From positions 24,369,716 to 24,433,715 of the forward strand of contig OX465587.1 of assembly GCA_950022655.1 (NCBI GenBank): 64,000 bases of DNA. The letters are read 5' to 3'. Both the position numbers and the translations under genes were made by a program. The notes under the pieces were generated by a model. The model had not been told where the DNA came from. It saw only the letters and a list, made by a program, of their open reading frames with translations, and did no database searches. The DNA is from Alentia gelatinosa. Its lineage: Eukaryota > Annelida > Polychaeta > Phyllodocida > Polynoidae. Shown here in pieces: positions 1 through 9,850 of the stretch. Every line of letters begins with the position of its first letter. Position 1 is the first letter of the stretch.

Positions 1-5
1 CACGC
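1..5 (-). CDS. nAChR exon 4, putative fourth copy (4d), cut by window edge
   Basis: Only five bases of the exon are inside the window. On the minus strand positions 16-6 read ATTACTTGCAG, an acceptor like those of copies 4a and 4b, followed by GCGTG. Every exon 4 copy in this gene starts with one codon and then TGG (GGG TGG, GAG TGG, GCC TGG), so GCG TG fits as the start of another copy. The 53-nt gap to 4a also matches the 43- and 60-nt gaps of the array. It could instead be exon 5, but after ...AACAG the family expects a Ser-Ala-Asp codon series, which GCGTG does not give. This rests on five bases and an acceptor, so it is a prediction. Confidence 0.5.
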
Positions 6-25
6 CTGCAAGTAATCATTAGATG

Positions 26-51
26 GTCACGTGACGACAGGTCAAAGGTCA
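26..51. promoter_or_regulatory. Perfect DR1 nuclear-receptor site next to a palindromic E-box
   Basis: GTCACGTGAC (26-35, a USF/MITF-type CACGTG palindrome) is followed after 3 bp by AGGTCAAAGGTCA (39-51), a perfect direct repeat with one-base spacing, as bound by RXR, HNF4 or COUP-TF receptors. It sits in the 53-nt gap between exon copies 4a and 4d. Binding is inferred from consensus only. Confidence 0.45.
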
Positions 52-58
52 TCCCTAC

Positions 59-168
59 CTGTTGTACATAAGTATATCTGGGTTCCAGATCATTGCTGAC
101 GGGAGACGAATGCTGTGGATTCCATCATACTCAGTCTCATTCCAGCTCAGTTTGTAGTCTTTCCACCC
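59..168 (-). CDS. nAChR subunit exon 4, copy 4a (ligand-binding domain)
   Basis: Part of the extracellular agonist-binding domain of a pentameric, plasma-membrane acetylcholine-gated channel. On the minus strand the acceptor TTCTTGCAG precedes a 110-bp exon and the donor is AACAG|GTAGGG; 110 bp is the standard size of this exon in animals. It encodes 36 codons plus two bases. They begin G-WKDYKLSWNETEYDG and end IWNPDILMYN, covering strands beta2-beta3, the main-immunogenic-region segment and the loop A tyrosine. NET is an N-glycosylation sequon. Frame joins exon 3 (...AAT TAT | GGG TGG). The middle block reads SAM before the conserved IW. It is closest to 4b, with an identical last 20 coding bases and donor, so that duplication looks recent. 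Whether this is an alpha or non-alpha subunit cannot be told, because the Cys-loop and loop C exons are outside. Confidence 0.95.
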
Positions 169-211
169 CTGCAAGAAGGAAGCACGATCTCGGATAACAG
201 TTGCGCCCTAC

Positions 212-321
212 CTGTTGTACATAAGTATATCTGGATTCCACACCATGGTAGACGGGAGTCGGATGCTATGAACCCCACCGTACTCGCTTTCGTCCCAACC
301 AAGCTTGTAGTCTTTCCACTC
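212..321 (-). CDS. nAChR subunit exon 4, copy 4b (alternative)
   Basis: Second copy of the 110-bp exon, with acceptor CCCTTGCAG, donor AACAG|GTAGGG and open reading frame. It begins E-WKDYKLGWDESEYGG and ends VWNPDILMYN; the variable block before the conserved tryptophan is STM. The sequon of 4a is lost here (DES instead of NET). The gap to 4a is only 43 nt (211-169), below the usual minimum intron size of animals, so 4b and 4a should not be spliced together. Using both would add 220 nt and shift the frame. The shared GTGCTTCC upstream of the acceptors of 4a and 4b shows the duplicated unit included intron sequence. Confidence 0.95.
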
Positions 322-381
322 CTGCAAGGGAAGCACACACGGACGGGGTGTGTAACTGGGGGCTCATTCCAAACCTCCTAC

Positions 382-491
382 CTGTTATACATGAGAATAT
401 CGGGGGTCCAGACGTCCCGGTACGGCAGTCTTATGCTCTTGACTCCGCCGTAAATGGACTCGTTCCATTTTAGTTTGTAGTCTTTCCAGGC
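382..491 (-). CDS. nAChR subunit exon 4, copy 4c (alternative, most diverged)
   Basis: Most upstream copy of the array in transcription order. Its acceptor is a pyrimidine tract ending ACTTTCTAG, it is 110 bp long, and the donor is AACAG|GTAGGA. It begins A-WKDYKLKWNESIYGG and ends VWTPDILMYN, with YRD in place of SAM or STM before the conserved tryptophan. NES restores an N-glycosylation sequon. The gap to 4b is 60 nt. It keeps all family landmarks (W-DYKL-W, YGG, IRLP, W-PDILMYN), so it is a functional-looking exon rather than a decayed copy. All copies start and end in the same phase and can replace one another after exon 3. Confidence 0.95.
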
Positions 492-1913
492 CTAGAAAGT
501 AACCGAAAAAGAACACTGCACATGATGGCCGACTGCTGCGCCCCCTAGCAGGGCAGCTGAGCAGTTTCCTCCTTGGCTGAACGTCCACACACGGTTTTAA
601 TGAGCTTCCTGATCTCTACTCTCTGCATCTTCGTTGGGTTGGGTATATTGACTGGAAAGTTATTAAGTTTAGTACTGTCCCAAACCCTGCTACTACGTAT
701 AATGGGGGTTTATAGTGGGGATAAAATACAGAAAGGCGAGTATTACACAAAGTGCAAAAAGGCAGAGATTACAAATTATTGACCTTTGATTGAGGAGAGA
801 TAGAGATAGAGAGATAATGATTGGGATATAAATAACTAAAAGTGATGTGCGCTCTATTACAGAAACATTGCGAGAACGTGTGGAAATCAGCAAAGGAAGG
901 AAACCTAATTTAGTGCTTCATAAATTATCTTAATATAAACGAACATATTTATGAATAAAATGATTAAACAAAGTGCAAGGCATATACGTGAAGGATATTT
1001 TGATATAAAGGCATATTATGAATAATGCATGGAATATATATATATTGAGGTAGGGGAACATAAGTAAACGTTCAAAATAAATGCGTGTGTTAGGGGTAGG
1101 TAGGAAATAGTTAGAATCTAGAATTGATTATGCAGACTCACCGATCGCAGTCCCAGTAACAGTTAGACGATTAAGGATTGAATTGGTGGAATTCTGTCTT
1201 CAGAATTCTCTGTTTAACAGAACATGTTTATATAGCGACAACAGCGTGACAAAGATCTAAAAGGTGAAGATACATAATACACCCAAAAGGTTGTGAGTGA
1301 AGACCTTTACAGGGCAAAGAAAGTGGAAGGAGGATAATAACATGCATTGTATGTCTACAGAAGTGTGTAGGGAAAGAAAATGGCAAATTATAAGTGTACA
1401 GGGTTTGATATTTTTATCTCATATAAAATGTGCAGCTATAGACTGTCCAGTCTAAATCTCCATGGATTCGTCTGCGAAGGACAGCTGTGGTGAAGAATGT
1501 TATGCTTCAATAAAAACACAAACGATTTAAACCTAGTGATACTACTGACAGGGGAAGACTGTTTAACATTAAAAGAAAATTGAATCTTCTACTTTACAAT
1601 GGAGATAAGAGTGTTCTGTTTACAACTACTATTGTAATTGTCATCATTTAACATGCTTTTTACTTGTCTACGAGTGGAAGACTTTCTAATAGTATGTGCA
1701 AGGGTATTACTGAGTGTTATATATGAATATGGGTTTACATAACAATACATTAATCTGCATCTGGTCTAAGCTTTACAATAGGTGGATGAGGTATTAGGAA
1801 AACCATCCATTCGAAGCGGTATGGGATACAAGAAGACAATTGGTCCCCAAAACTTGTTAGTTGCTTCCATGCTTATAGGATACCCTGTTTAATAATCTGA
1901 TATAGATACTTAC
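492..1913 (-). other. nAChR intron between exon 3 and the exon 4 array
   Basis: AT-rich and without recognisable genes. I searched it for further exon 2, 3 or 4 copies on the minus strand and found none. Positions 790-815 hold a GAGATAGAGATAGAGAGATA purine tract. If mutual exclusion uses competing RNA structures, the docking site should lie here; I could not identify one by eye. Confidence 0.7.
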
Positions 1914-1958
1914 ATAATTGAGCCACATATTAGTATGCAACATCTCATTCTTTTCATC
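1914..1958 (-). CDS. nAChR subunit exon 3 (45 bp; beta1-beta2 loop and loop D)
   Basis: A 45-bp exon with a strong acceptor (TTCTTTTTCTTTTACAG) and a strong donor (TTAT|GTAAGTATC). It encodes exactly 15 residues, DEKNEMLHTNMWLNY, matching the family pattern DEKNQxLTTNxWL. It holds the beta1-beta2 loop that couples binding to gating, and the loop D tryptophan of the complementary agonist face. Exon 3 is 45 bp in other animal nAChR genes. Both boundaries are phase 0, so either exon 2 copy (ending ...GAT GTG) reads into it and it reads into any exon 4 copy. It is single, so the coupling loop and loop D stay constant while the sequence on both sides can vary. It is too short for ordinary ORF calling. 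Confidence 0.95.
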
Positions 1959-2548
1959 CTGTAAAAGAAAAAGAACATCATGATAGTCTGGAAGTTCCAC
2001 ATCAATTGTAGACTCTTGAGGCTATCTACATAATTCTTATTGGGGATATGGTACATAAACAACTAGATCAACTGAAGGTAATAAACACGATTAAGCTAGG
2101 AATCTAGTAGTATATTATTTGTAAATTCATTTATAACACTGAACTCTATCTATTAATTCCAACAGAAGGACAAATAGTTCTGGCTGTAATGACACTATGT
2201 TAGCACTAGCATCCAACACAGGAACATATCAACAATAAGGTCTCGTACAAATAAACAAGCAACAGGTCTAATGAATTTTACAATGGTGTCAGTAGAGTTT
2301 GTAGTTCAAATGGGTTAGTAGGTATTTTGAATGTTATTCGAAATTCACCGAATGTAAATCAAAATTGAAGAACTCCCAATTATAAACAATGGGATGAAAG
2401 AAATATAAAGCCCTTCCAATCTAAGTTCGCAAAATGACCCAAAGTAGGGTAAAACAAAATACTAAGAAAAAATAATGTAAATTGGGAAAACAGTCCTACT
2501 ATAAAAGGAAGCTATGATAATTAATATCAATATTAGTGTTCTGCCTAC
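1959..2548 (-). other. nAChR intron 2 (between exon 2a and exon 3)
   Basis: 590 nt, AT-rich. It holds the polypyrimidine tract of exon 3 at its downstream end. Nothing else recognisable. Confidence 0.7.
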
Positions 2549-2694
2549 CACATCAATAATTTGCTGTAATGCAATTCCAAACTTCACTTCTATCGAGTCT
2601 GACTCTCGTGCAACTGGTCGGGCTAATCGGTTGTACTTTCGTCCGTTGAAAATATCTTCTATAAGTCTTTCTTCGTGAGGGCCTTGGTTTGACT
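2549..2694 (-). CDS. nAChR subunit exon 2, copy 2a (N-terminal helix and strand beta1)
   Basis: Encodes the start of the mature extracellular domain. The acceptor CCTCTCCCCCAG is followed by AG TCA AAC..., so two bases complete a codon begun in exon 1. The 146-bp exon runs through GPHEERLIEDIFNGRKYNRL and ARPVARESDS to FGIALQQIIDV, then GATGTG|GTAGGC. EERL, RPV and LQQIIDV are family landmarks. It is 6 bp (two codons, around NGRKYN) longer than copy 2b and the usual 140 bp, lengthening the turn between the N-terminal helix and the YN..LARP motif. It is an alternative to 2b, since including both would shift the frame. An AG two bases inside gives a possible second acceptor, but the out-of-frame result makes it unlikely. 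Confidence 0.93.
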
Positions 2695-3473
2695 CTGGGG
2701 GAGAGGACAGGTTAGAGGTGTTAGCCGGGTGACAGCGTGGCATATTATGTGGCATATTTCACATGGAGGTAATTAGTAGGAAATGGCATGGGAGCAATAA
2801 TTCATTAGTATTGTGAGAAAATGGAATCAAAAGCAGTGTTGATCCACCATCCCTCGTGGTTAATCTGCTTCAGATTTATGTAGTCATGACACTGTAGTGT
2901 GAATGTGCCAATAGTCTTGAGTGGCATATCCACTAATAGCACATACAAGATTAGGCTATGCCACGCAAAACATCAGTAATTGGGAAAGAAGGGGAGGAAT
3001 GTTAAGTGGAACTGTTTTGTACTATTTCTGCAATTTGTGTTGAAAAATGAGTGATGCTTAGAAAACATGATAACTATAAAACAGGAATCAGGCAAATTGT
3101 CCCAATGAACATCATTAAACAACAAAAACAAATTTTTCGGTGCGGCAAAAATAACACAGTTTAGGATATGTTAATAGGAGAAATGTTGGTGGATGAGCGA
3201 TGGGTGTGTGTTAGAGGGACGTGCGAACACACTCTTCAACAGCCTGGAGAGCTGAAAAAGATGTGATATCAGATTCTTTGACCAGAAGCACCATTGCATA
3301 CGGAGTACTCCCTGGAGGAAACATTGAGGAGTCTCCTCTAAGGTGTTAAGAACTTATAAAGAAATGAAGACAGAAGCGGGCACGTGAAAAGCAGATTACT
3401 GGTGTCATGACGTCATCATCATGGTGTGTGACGTCACAGCGTCACCAACCACCTCACGTCAAGCACGTCTTAC
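2695..3473 (-). other. Intron between alternative exons 2b and 2a
   Basis: 779 nt of AT-rich sequence with no further exon copy visible. It is long enough to splice normally, so size alone cannot enforce exclusive use of 2a and 2b. Confidence 0.6.
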
Positions 3474-3613
3474 CACGTCAATGATTTGTTGCAGGGCGAT
3501 GCCAAAACTGACTTGCACTGCATCGCTCTCTTTCTTCACTGGACGAGCAAGCTTGTTGTATCCACGGAAAAGATCATCAATCAATCTCTCTTCGTGCTGT
3601 CCAGTTTTGGCTT
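3474..3613 (-). CDS. nAChR subunit exon 2, copy 2b (alternative first LBD exon)
   Basis: The acceptor ATCTTCCACACACAG is followed by AA GCC..., in the same phase as copy 2a. The exon is exactly the canonical 140 bp and ends GACGTG|GTAAGA. The protein runs AKTGQHEERLIDDLFRGYNK, then LARPVKKESD, then FGIALQQIIDV. It differs from 2a at many positions of the N-terminal helix and lacks the two-codon insertion. It is upstream of 2a in transcription order. Splicing 2b or 2a to exon 3 keeps the frame; both or neither breaks it. The preceding exon (signal peptide, ending after one base of a codon) was not found. Confidence 0.93.
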
Positions 3614-4388
3614 CTGTGTGTGGAAGATTTATTATATTGCATATAGGGAGGAAGGCAAAATGGAACGGCATATAAGTTACATGAGTCATGAGTTTGATAT
3701 TTTCTACAGAGGTAGAAAGAAGATGTCATTTACCTAAGTACTTATATATGCTTAGACAATCTCTTAGAGAAAATAAGATTTGTATATTGAATGCAAAAAG
3801 GAGTAAGACTGTAGTACAATCGATCAATTATATGTAAGTGCATAAGCAGTAGTTATATGCGGTCTGTATGAATAGCCTGACAGCGTTATCATATGTCATA
3901 GTTACATTGCTGTATAAGCCTTTTTTTTAACTTCTAGCTTCATGGAATTTACATAAGATGTAGAACTTTTACGATTTCCATCCATTAAATTAGCTTCCCC
4001 TATTTAACGGAATAGCAAATTATATTTCGTACTGTACGTTACATAGTTCACGCATATTGTTTTTTTGATTAAATGGACCGTATAGGAAAGGTCGAACTGT
4101 GTTAGTAAACATCTACTTGGGGAAATCTTGTCATGGACCATATTGAACTGGCTCATGCAAAAGAAAATGAGATAAACGTTGCAGGAACAACCGTAATTTG
4201 TGACTCCTGGGCATTTAATGGGAGGAAACACGTTCATCAAGCTATTTTACAATCAACATCAGTAATATTGTAAATTTGTCACCTACATGAACTCACACCT
4301 AGTATGAACGTCAGATACAGAGAACATAAACTTTCATACCAACAATTGACAGACACTGCGGACAAGGACGAGTCAAATACATTAAGAG
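3614..4388. other. Gene-free stretch upstream of exon 2b
   Basis: AT-rich and probably the start of nAChR intron 1. No hydrophobic signal-peptide exon with a phase-1 donor was recognised here or further right; such an exon is short and variable, so absence is not established. Confidence 0.5.
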
Positions 4389-4879
4389 TTAGGCCCTGCG
4401 TCCACTGAGCTTAAATCGTCTACGATAGGCCTTACAATTTATCCTACCCCTAATAAAAAACCGCCATAGGCTTAACATGGGATTTGTTTATGTCACTGGG
4501 TGTGACATAAAGTGTTGTTTATGCCACTACTTTCTAATACTGAAAAAAGTAGAAACGGGGTAGGAGAAAATCTAGACGCCACTCGTTTGAGTTTGAGTTT
4601 ACTTATGTCACTCATTTTGTTGGCTCCATAATGTCACTCGTCTTCGACTCATGAAATTATGGAGCCAACAAAATGCGTGACATAAATAAAGTCAGACTCA
4701 AACTCGTGACGTCTCTTTATAGTACCTACAAATCGATTACGATGCAAGTCTATTTTCCTAGTCTGGACATTTGCGTGAGATAAAGATGTTCCTTATTGTC
4801 TATTATTTTTAGTATTATGCATTGTAGGGCATCGGGAGGTCTTAGATTGCTATAGTAATAGGTGGACGCTAGGCCTTTT
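4389..4879. mobile_element. Family A MITE, degenerate copy
   Basis: The left end TTAGGCCCTGCGTCCACTG is inverted at the right end (GGTGGACGCTAGGCCTTT). The same ends occur at 9521-9802 and 32287-32681. No transposase is present. The interior is diverged and carries the separate foldback at 4574-4714, probably a nested insertion. Confidence 0.55.
4574..4714. repeat. Long foldback hairpin (about 60-bp arms)
   Basis: The left arm (4574-4632) contains GTTTGAGTTTACTTATGTCA and ATTTTGTTGGCTCCATAAT; the right arm (4656-4714) is their imperfect reverse complement, with a loop of roughly 20 nt. About 90% of arm positions pair by eye. It is too long for a canonical animal miRNA precursor. Likely a foldback or MITE insertion, though transcription would give long double-stranded RNA. 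Confidence 0.75.
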
Positions 4880-7800
4880 GATGCTTAGGTCCTATAATGC
4901 TGGTATATTGACTGACTTCACCAGAGTAGAAAAGATAATTGTATGTTCTGGGTAATATTTGTCTGTGCTGTTGAAATCAGTGTCATATTACTTTTTGACT
5001 TCCAAATGGTTTTTATTCACAGTAACTCTTTTATTCTGATTCAGGACTTTTGGTATTAACTTCCAACAATATCAAAACTATTATCCTCTATTGAATTCAA
5101 ATCGATCGGAATCAGTTATACACTATACAACTGATATGGGAGCAGATAATAGGAGGATAGATGAGCAGGTTATGAGCGATATAGTATAAGTTCATAGTTA
5201 ACTGGAGTGACTCACTGTAATGTGGTTATTCCCCTGCAGGTGACGCCACTGAGATATCTGTCCTACTGACACCAGAACGCCCTCTACCTCATCGTTAATC
5301 TCTGCTACAGGAACTAGACTCTCTGGCCGTATCTTCTCATTTATTAGACCGGAAGATCGAGATATTTCAGATTATGTTTGGAGAGTGTTTGAATTTATAG
5401 CTGACACCTAGAAGCATGTACGACCAAGCGAGATACTTCCTCTTTGAGTTGAAAATAGTTTTAATATGTCAGCCTCCATTGATGATAGCCGTGTTGGGTG
5501 TTTCAATTTTGTTAAAATTCACTCTCATCTCATTTCTGTTTAAATTTAAGAAATAATTCATTGTAAGCATATCATACTAGGATTTATGATATTTTAGATC
5601 TAAACGGAACGCACCTGAGTCTATTGAGCTTTTTCCCCCAGGGACCCTATTGTGTATGGGTGTGCACAAAACAAGAAGTGTGGTAAGGAGTGTATGGATT
5701 TCTGCATATAATTTCCATATATTAGTCGGACACAATATAACCACAGAGAGGCTAATCTTTTGACCGGTAGTCCTGAATCAGAATCCTGTATATATTAGAG
5801 CTACAAGAAGGATAGGTGAAATCCATTGTGGGTAATGATTCTCTATACAGATAATAAATTTGATATTCTGTATGCGCATATTTAACCGCTAAAGTTTTAT
5901 TTCATTGTTCATAGAACACGTGATGAATATTTATTGTTAATGTATCCATTTTATATGGTCGGAGGATATCATTCAACTACTCGAGGAAACATTTTTCATT
6001 GTTTCGTCTTCGAATAATCAACTGTGGATGACTTTTATGCAACACTAAAATGTCTCATTATCTATAATGTTTTCAATTAGTAAAGCCCAGATAGTCCATC
6101 AAGTAGTGTCACAATAATGTATACTGCAGCGAGAGTTAACATATTCTTGTATGTAAGGGAAATCGGTTTGTGATCAGTAATTGTTGTTGCGTTACTCTGG
6201 TTGCTGAGATTCTCCAGTTTTGCAAAAGGGCACTGCCTACCATTTGGTATGGGATGTTAGACAGGGCATAATTATAGTCCCCCTCCCATGGATATAAAAT
6301 AGATTACATGAGAGATACCATTAAAAACAGACATGTATATCATCATTCACTTCATATTATCCATCTTGGTACCTACGCTTTATACTGGTCAAACCTGAGT
6401 GGAGTATAGCCAAACTACCAGCTTTCAAGACGAGATAGGACGCTAAAAGCCGTTTGCCGAAAACCAGGTCGGTGCTGTCAGAATCTGGCGCGAAATTACG
6501 ACAATTGTCGTGCTGTGAGGCCAGCAGTTGGCACGATACTTTGCGCACTCGTAGTGCCACATCTCGTCCCCAGGGGGCCACTTCCCGCCGCATCGTGCAA
6601 GGATTGAGGCTTCGCGGAGGGGTCGAGCAGGTTGTGTGAAGACTGGCGAGTAGCGCCAGTCAGAAGATGGCGCAATCTGGCCTCAGTTAGAGGTCAAGGA
6701 CGGTGGTCTGATCAATAAATCCTGCCCTCACAGCTAGCCTCAGAATGGCTCTATTTGACCTTGATGTAATTTTTTTCTTAAAGAAAAGGTACAATTGAAC
6801 CAGATTTTAGAAAATTGTCCTTCACTAGTAACCCCATGAGCTTTTCAATTTGTATCTATTTGATTATCTGTTATTTGCACGAAACGTAACCAGCATAGTT
6901 CTTAGTATGAACAGTCGTGAACCATGTGGCTACCACATGGTAGCAGTGTTAATGAGGCTTGATTGGGGTACTTTGGGCGTACTGGGCGATGAGATGAGGA
7001 ATGATTAGCAACGTAAAATGTGTAAAAGGTTGCATGGACGTAATGAATAGAATTAAGTGATAACAGACGGAGGCGGCGAAATGGTTATTGATTTATAATG
7101 GGTTCTGTGAAAATATAAGCGCAGAACTTTGACAGGCGACGGATATTAAATTAGATTCGGCCACCAATATTCCGGGATGAACTTCAAGAACATAAAATTG
7201 GGTTTTGTGATGTTTAATGGACGTGAACCATTGAGACGTATGAACATGTTTCAGACCGTATGTGTCAGAAACTTTAGCACTGTGTTTGTTATACTGTAAT
7301 ATAAGTTAAGGTTAGAGAGTGAAGTGCATGCATTGTAGTGATGAGAATTCGGAAAGTATCCAGTGACGTAAATTCTGACCAATTAGCGGTTATTTCCACG
7401 TTGGTATTTTTTTATCGGGATTCACTGACCGTGTATATTTCATTTACGTGTTGTGGCTGGGCAATATTATAATTGACTCAACCGACCAAAATAAAAATAA
7501 TTGTTATTGGTCTGTAAACGTTTGCACTGATGCCCGATCACAAAACGAAACATTTCTATGTTATACGCATGCATTAGGCTGTGGGAAGGGTGGGATTTTG
7601 TATAAGCTTCCCCTAAACAAACCCCTATTGAAGACTCCAACCTCCTACATCTATGCACAAGTGAGCTGATCGTTGGGTCATGGCGGTGACCACTTCACAG
7701 CAGACACGGCATTTCTACATGTTAAAAGAGCTGTCAGATAGGTCATTCGATGCACTAGTCAGCCGCAAAGAGGAGAAAGTCAATCTTTGATTTTTCCAAG

Positions 7801-8700
7801 GCGGACTCGTAGAGTGCCCCACGGACCCACCTCTTCAAGTGTTTCTGGACTGGCCCCCTGGACCCCCTCATCCCGGTACTAGTACTGAAGCCCGGCAAAT
7901 GTGGCCTTTTCTGGCCTGTTCAGTGCGGTCTGCAGCCATCAAACGGACGTCAGTAGAATTTGAATTGCCGCACGCAAACCCCCTTTTCCATATACTTCTT
8001 ATCGGAATCACTCGCTCTTGATCTGCCAGTCCCGAGACGACACGAAATATTCATTAGACCACCCCGTTCCCGAATCTTCACGTTGAGCAAAAATAATATG
8101 AATATGGCTTATAGACACACATATGTATACATTTATATCATATGAGTATGCAAATCACGGGTTGATAAAGGATTAAACTTCAATACCTGTAAATGACAAC
8201 GTTTTGGAGAATTTTGAAGGTTTCGGTGTCTATCTTGAATACTATTCAATTGCCTTTTTTCAGTATTTCCCGATTGGACCTTCATCTGCCTACTTGCCGT
8301 GTTTTCTGAAGAGGCCTTGAGTTCATCTCTGCTGTAGGCTGTCTTAGCTCTGATTTACTGATGCTGATGTGGCTATAAAACCGCTATTGATTTTGAGCGG
8401 TAACTCAGTGCTGATTTTCCCTTGAGCTGGAACCTCTTAGAACTGTCTGAATACAACTAACAGTAGATTAATATAGAATCTCATACGTCAAGTCAAGTCT
8501 TAGATGGAATTACATCCTGCAAAAGCTCAGGAGGCTCTGAAAGTTCTTTGGCACCTCTATTTTATCACAGAGAAAACCACCCTTGTCGCAGCAATATATC
8601 TGCTGTCAGTCGTGCATGTTATTAAAGCGCTCACCACTTGGCAGTCGTTGGTAAGACGCCCGCAGTAGCTGTGCCGCCCTGAAGGGTTGTAAATGACATA
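4880..8700. other. Gene-free AT-rich stretch with minor GC-rich blocks
   Basis: No convincing exon. 6450-6720 is GC-richer but has no recognisable coding pattern. A perfect short hairpin, CCATGTGG-CTA-CCACATGG, lies at about 6923-6941. 7800-8060 is another mildly GC-rich block. Otherwise featureless. Confidence 0.5.
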
Positions 8701-8708
8701 TTGGGCTC

Positions 8709-8780
8709 AGTCAATCAATTCAATTAAGGCGGCGTTTATCTGACTATTATTGTAATTAGGCGATCTCTAATTAGTTAATG
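8709..8780. promoter_or_regulatory. Homeodomain-site cluster (enhancer-like)
   Basis: Within 72 bp lie TCAATCAATTCAATTAAGG (8711-8729, with a PBX-like TTGATTGA on the other strand), TAATTAGG (8753-8760) and TAATTAG (8768-8774). A CCGCCAATCAG CCAAT site follows near 8841. The block is GC-richer than its surroundings. Resembles a developmental enhancer; this is inference from motifs only. Confidence 0.35.
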
Positions 8781-9520
8781 CATTCTCCAATGGCGAGGTT
8801 GGGCCGAGGCATTGAAGGCAGCGTCAGTCCACAAGTATCCGCCAATCAGATGATCAATTGAAGGCAGGAATCTTGGCGGTGGGTGTAACAATTCTGATCC
8901 GGACAAGGCTCGACTTATTGCCAACATATTCAGATTGTCTACTTAGGTGTAAGGAGCTCCACCCCGGCATATTGTGAATAACACGATTTTCAGACAGCAA
9001 GTGTCCTTACAAAACCCATAGCAGTGCTTACAAAGTTTCCTACTCGTCATATCTAAGACATTCTACTTGGATACTTAGAACTCAGTAACTTCCGTTCCTG
9101 CTACACTTCCGTATATCAATTTTGTTAATTGAATGTTATATGCTGACAACCTGCGCCCCTGTTTGATTTGCCTCGCACGCAGGCAACAAACGTTAACAGC
9201 ATTCCCCCGTCATGCTATAGATATTGATCTGCTGAACGAAACTGCTCTGAACCCCGTAAAACCTCAATTTTAATCAAAATTTATGCTTTCTGATCAAGAT
9301 TATTCTCCATCCCATGATATTTACGGCCGTAATCCTAGTGATGATTATAGAAAATCGAGCTGGTTTTATTTTCCGGTGGCACGCAGACGTGAGGAGCAGG
9401 AGGCAGCTGCTGCAGGTTTCTGCCAGACTCCTGAGCATCCACTGGTCTCATGTGGTTACCGCCTCAGAACGCATCTTAAAGACTCATTAACAACTCCAAT
9501 TTAAAAGTTCGGCAATCATG

Positions 9521-9802
9521 TTAAGCCCAACGTCCACCTACTACGATATGGCTCCGATCTGGTCTACGATGGACATTCCGATACAAAATCAAAATCGCGT
9601 CACCTAATATCGGGGCAGTTGACCACATCTCTGTGATTAGGCACCGATGAAAAATGGGGGTCTACCGCTGTTGATAGATGGTGAATTGGCATGTCTCGAC
9701 ATATGTCTACGATTTTGCACCTTCCCAATATTTGCTTTTTGTACCGGTGCCATATCGGTAGGTCTAAATTTCTATCGTAGTAGGTGGACACCAGGCTTTA
9801 AC
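9521..9802. mobile_element. Family A MITE, best-preserved copy
   Basis: The terminal inverted repeats TTAAGCCCAACGTCCACC and GGTGGACACCAGGCTTTAA extend into TACTACGAT / ATCGTAGTA. The interior repeats short CTACGAT-type words. About 280 bp, no coding capacity. Same family as 4389-4879 and 32287-32681. Confidence 0.8.
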
Positions 9803-9850
9803 CTTTAGTGAGATCAGTTTCTACATCAGAACAGCTACATACTAGGAACA

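Noticed and set aside
115..453. 112-codon plus-strand ORF across the exon 4 array
   Set aside because: Antisense shadow of the nAChR exons; it starts at GTG.
1440..1490. TNPW peptide on the minus strand resembling the loop D region
   Set aside because: The preceding residues do not match DEKNQ and no splice sites flank it.
2300..2345. Apparent exon 3-like sequence (PTNPFELQ on the minus strand)
   Set aside because: No AG or GT at the right places, missing tryptophan and a broken frame. The true 45-bp exon 3 was found at 1914-1958.
3421..3737. Plus-strand ORFs over exon 2b
   Set aside because: Antisense of exon 2b, which has splice sites and family motifs on the minus strand.
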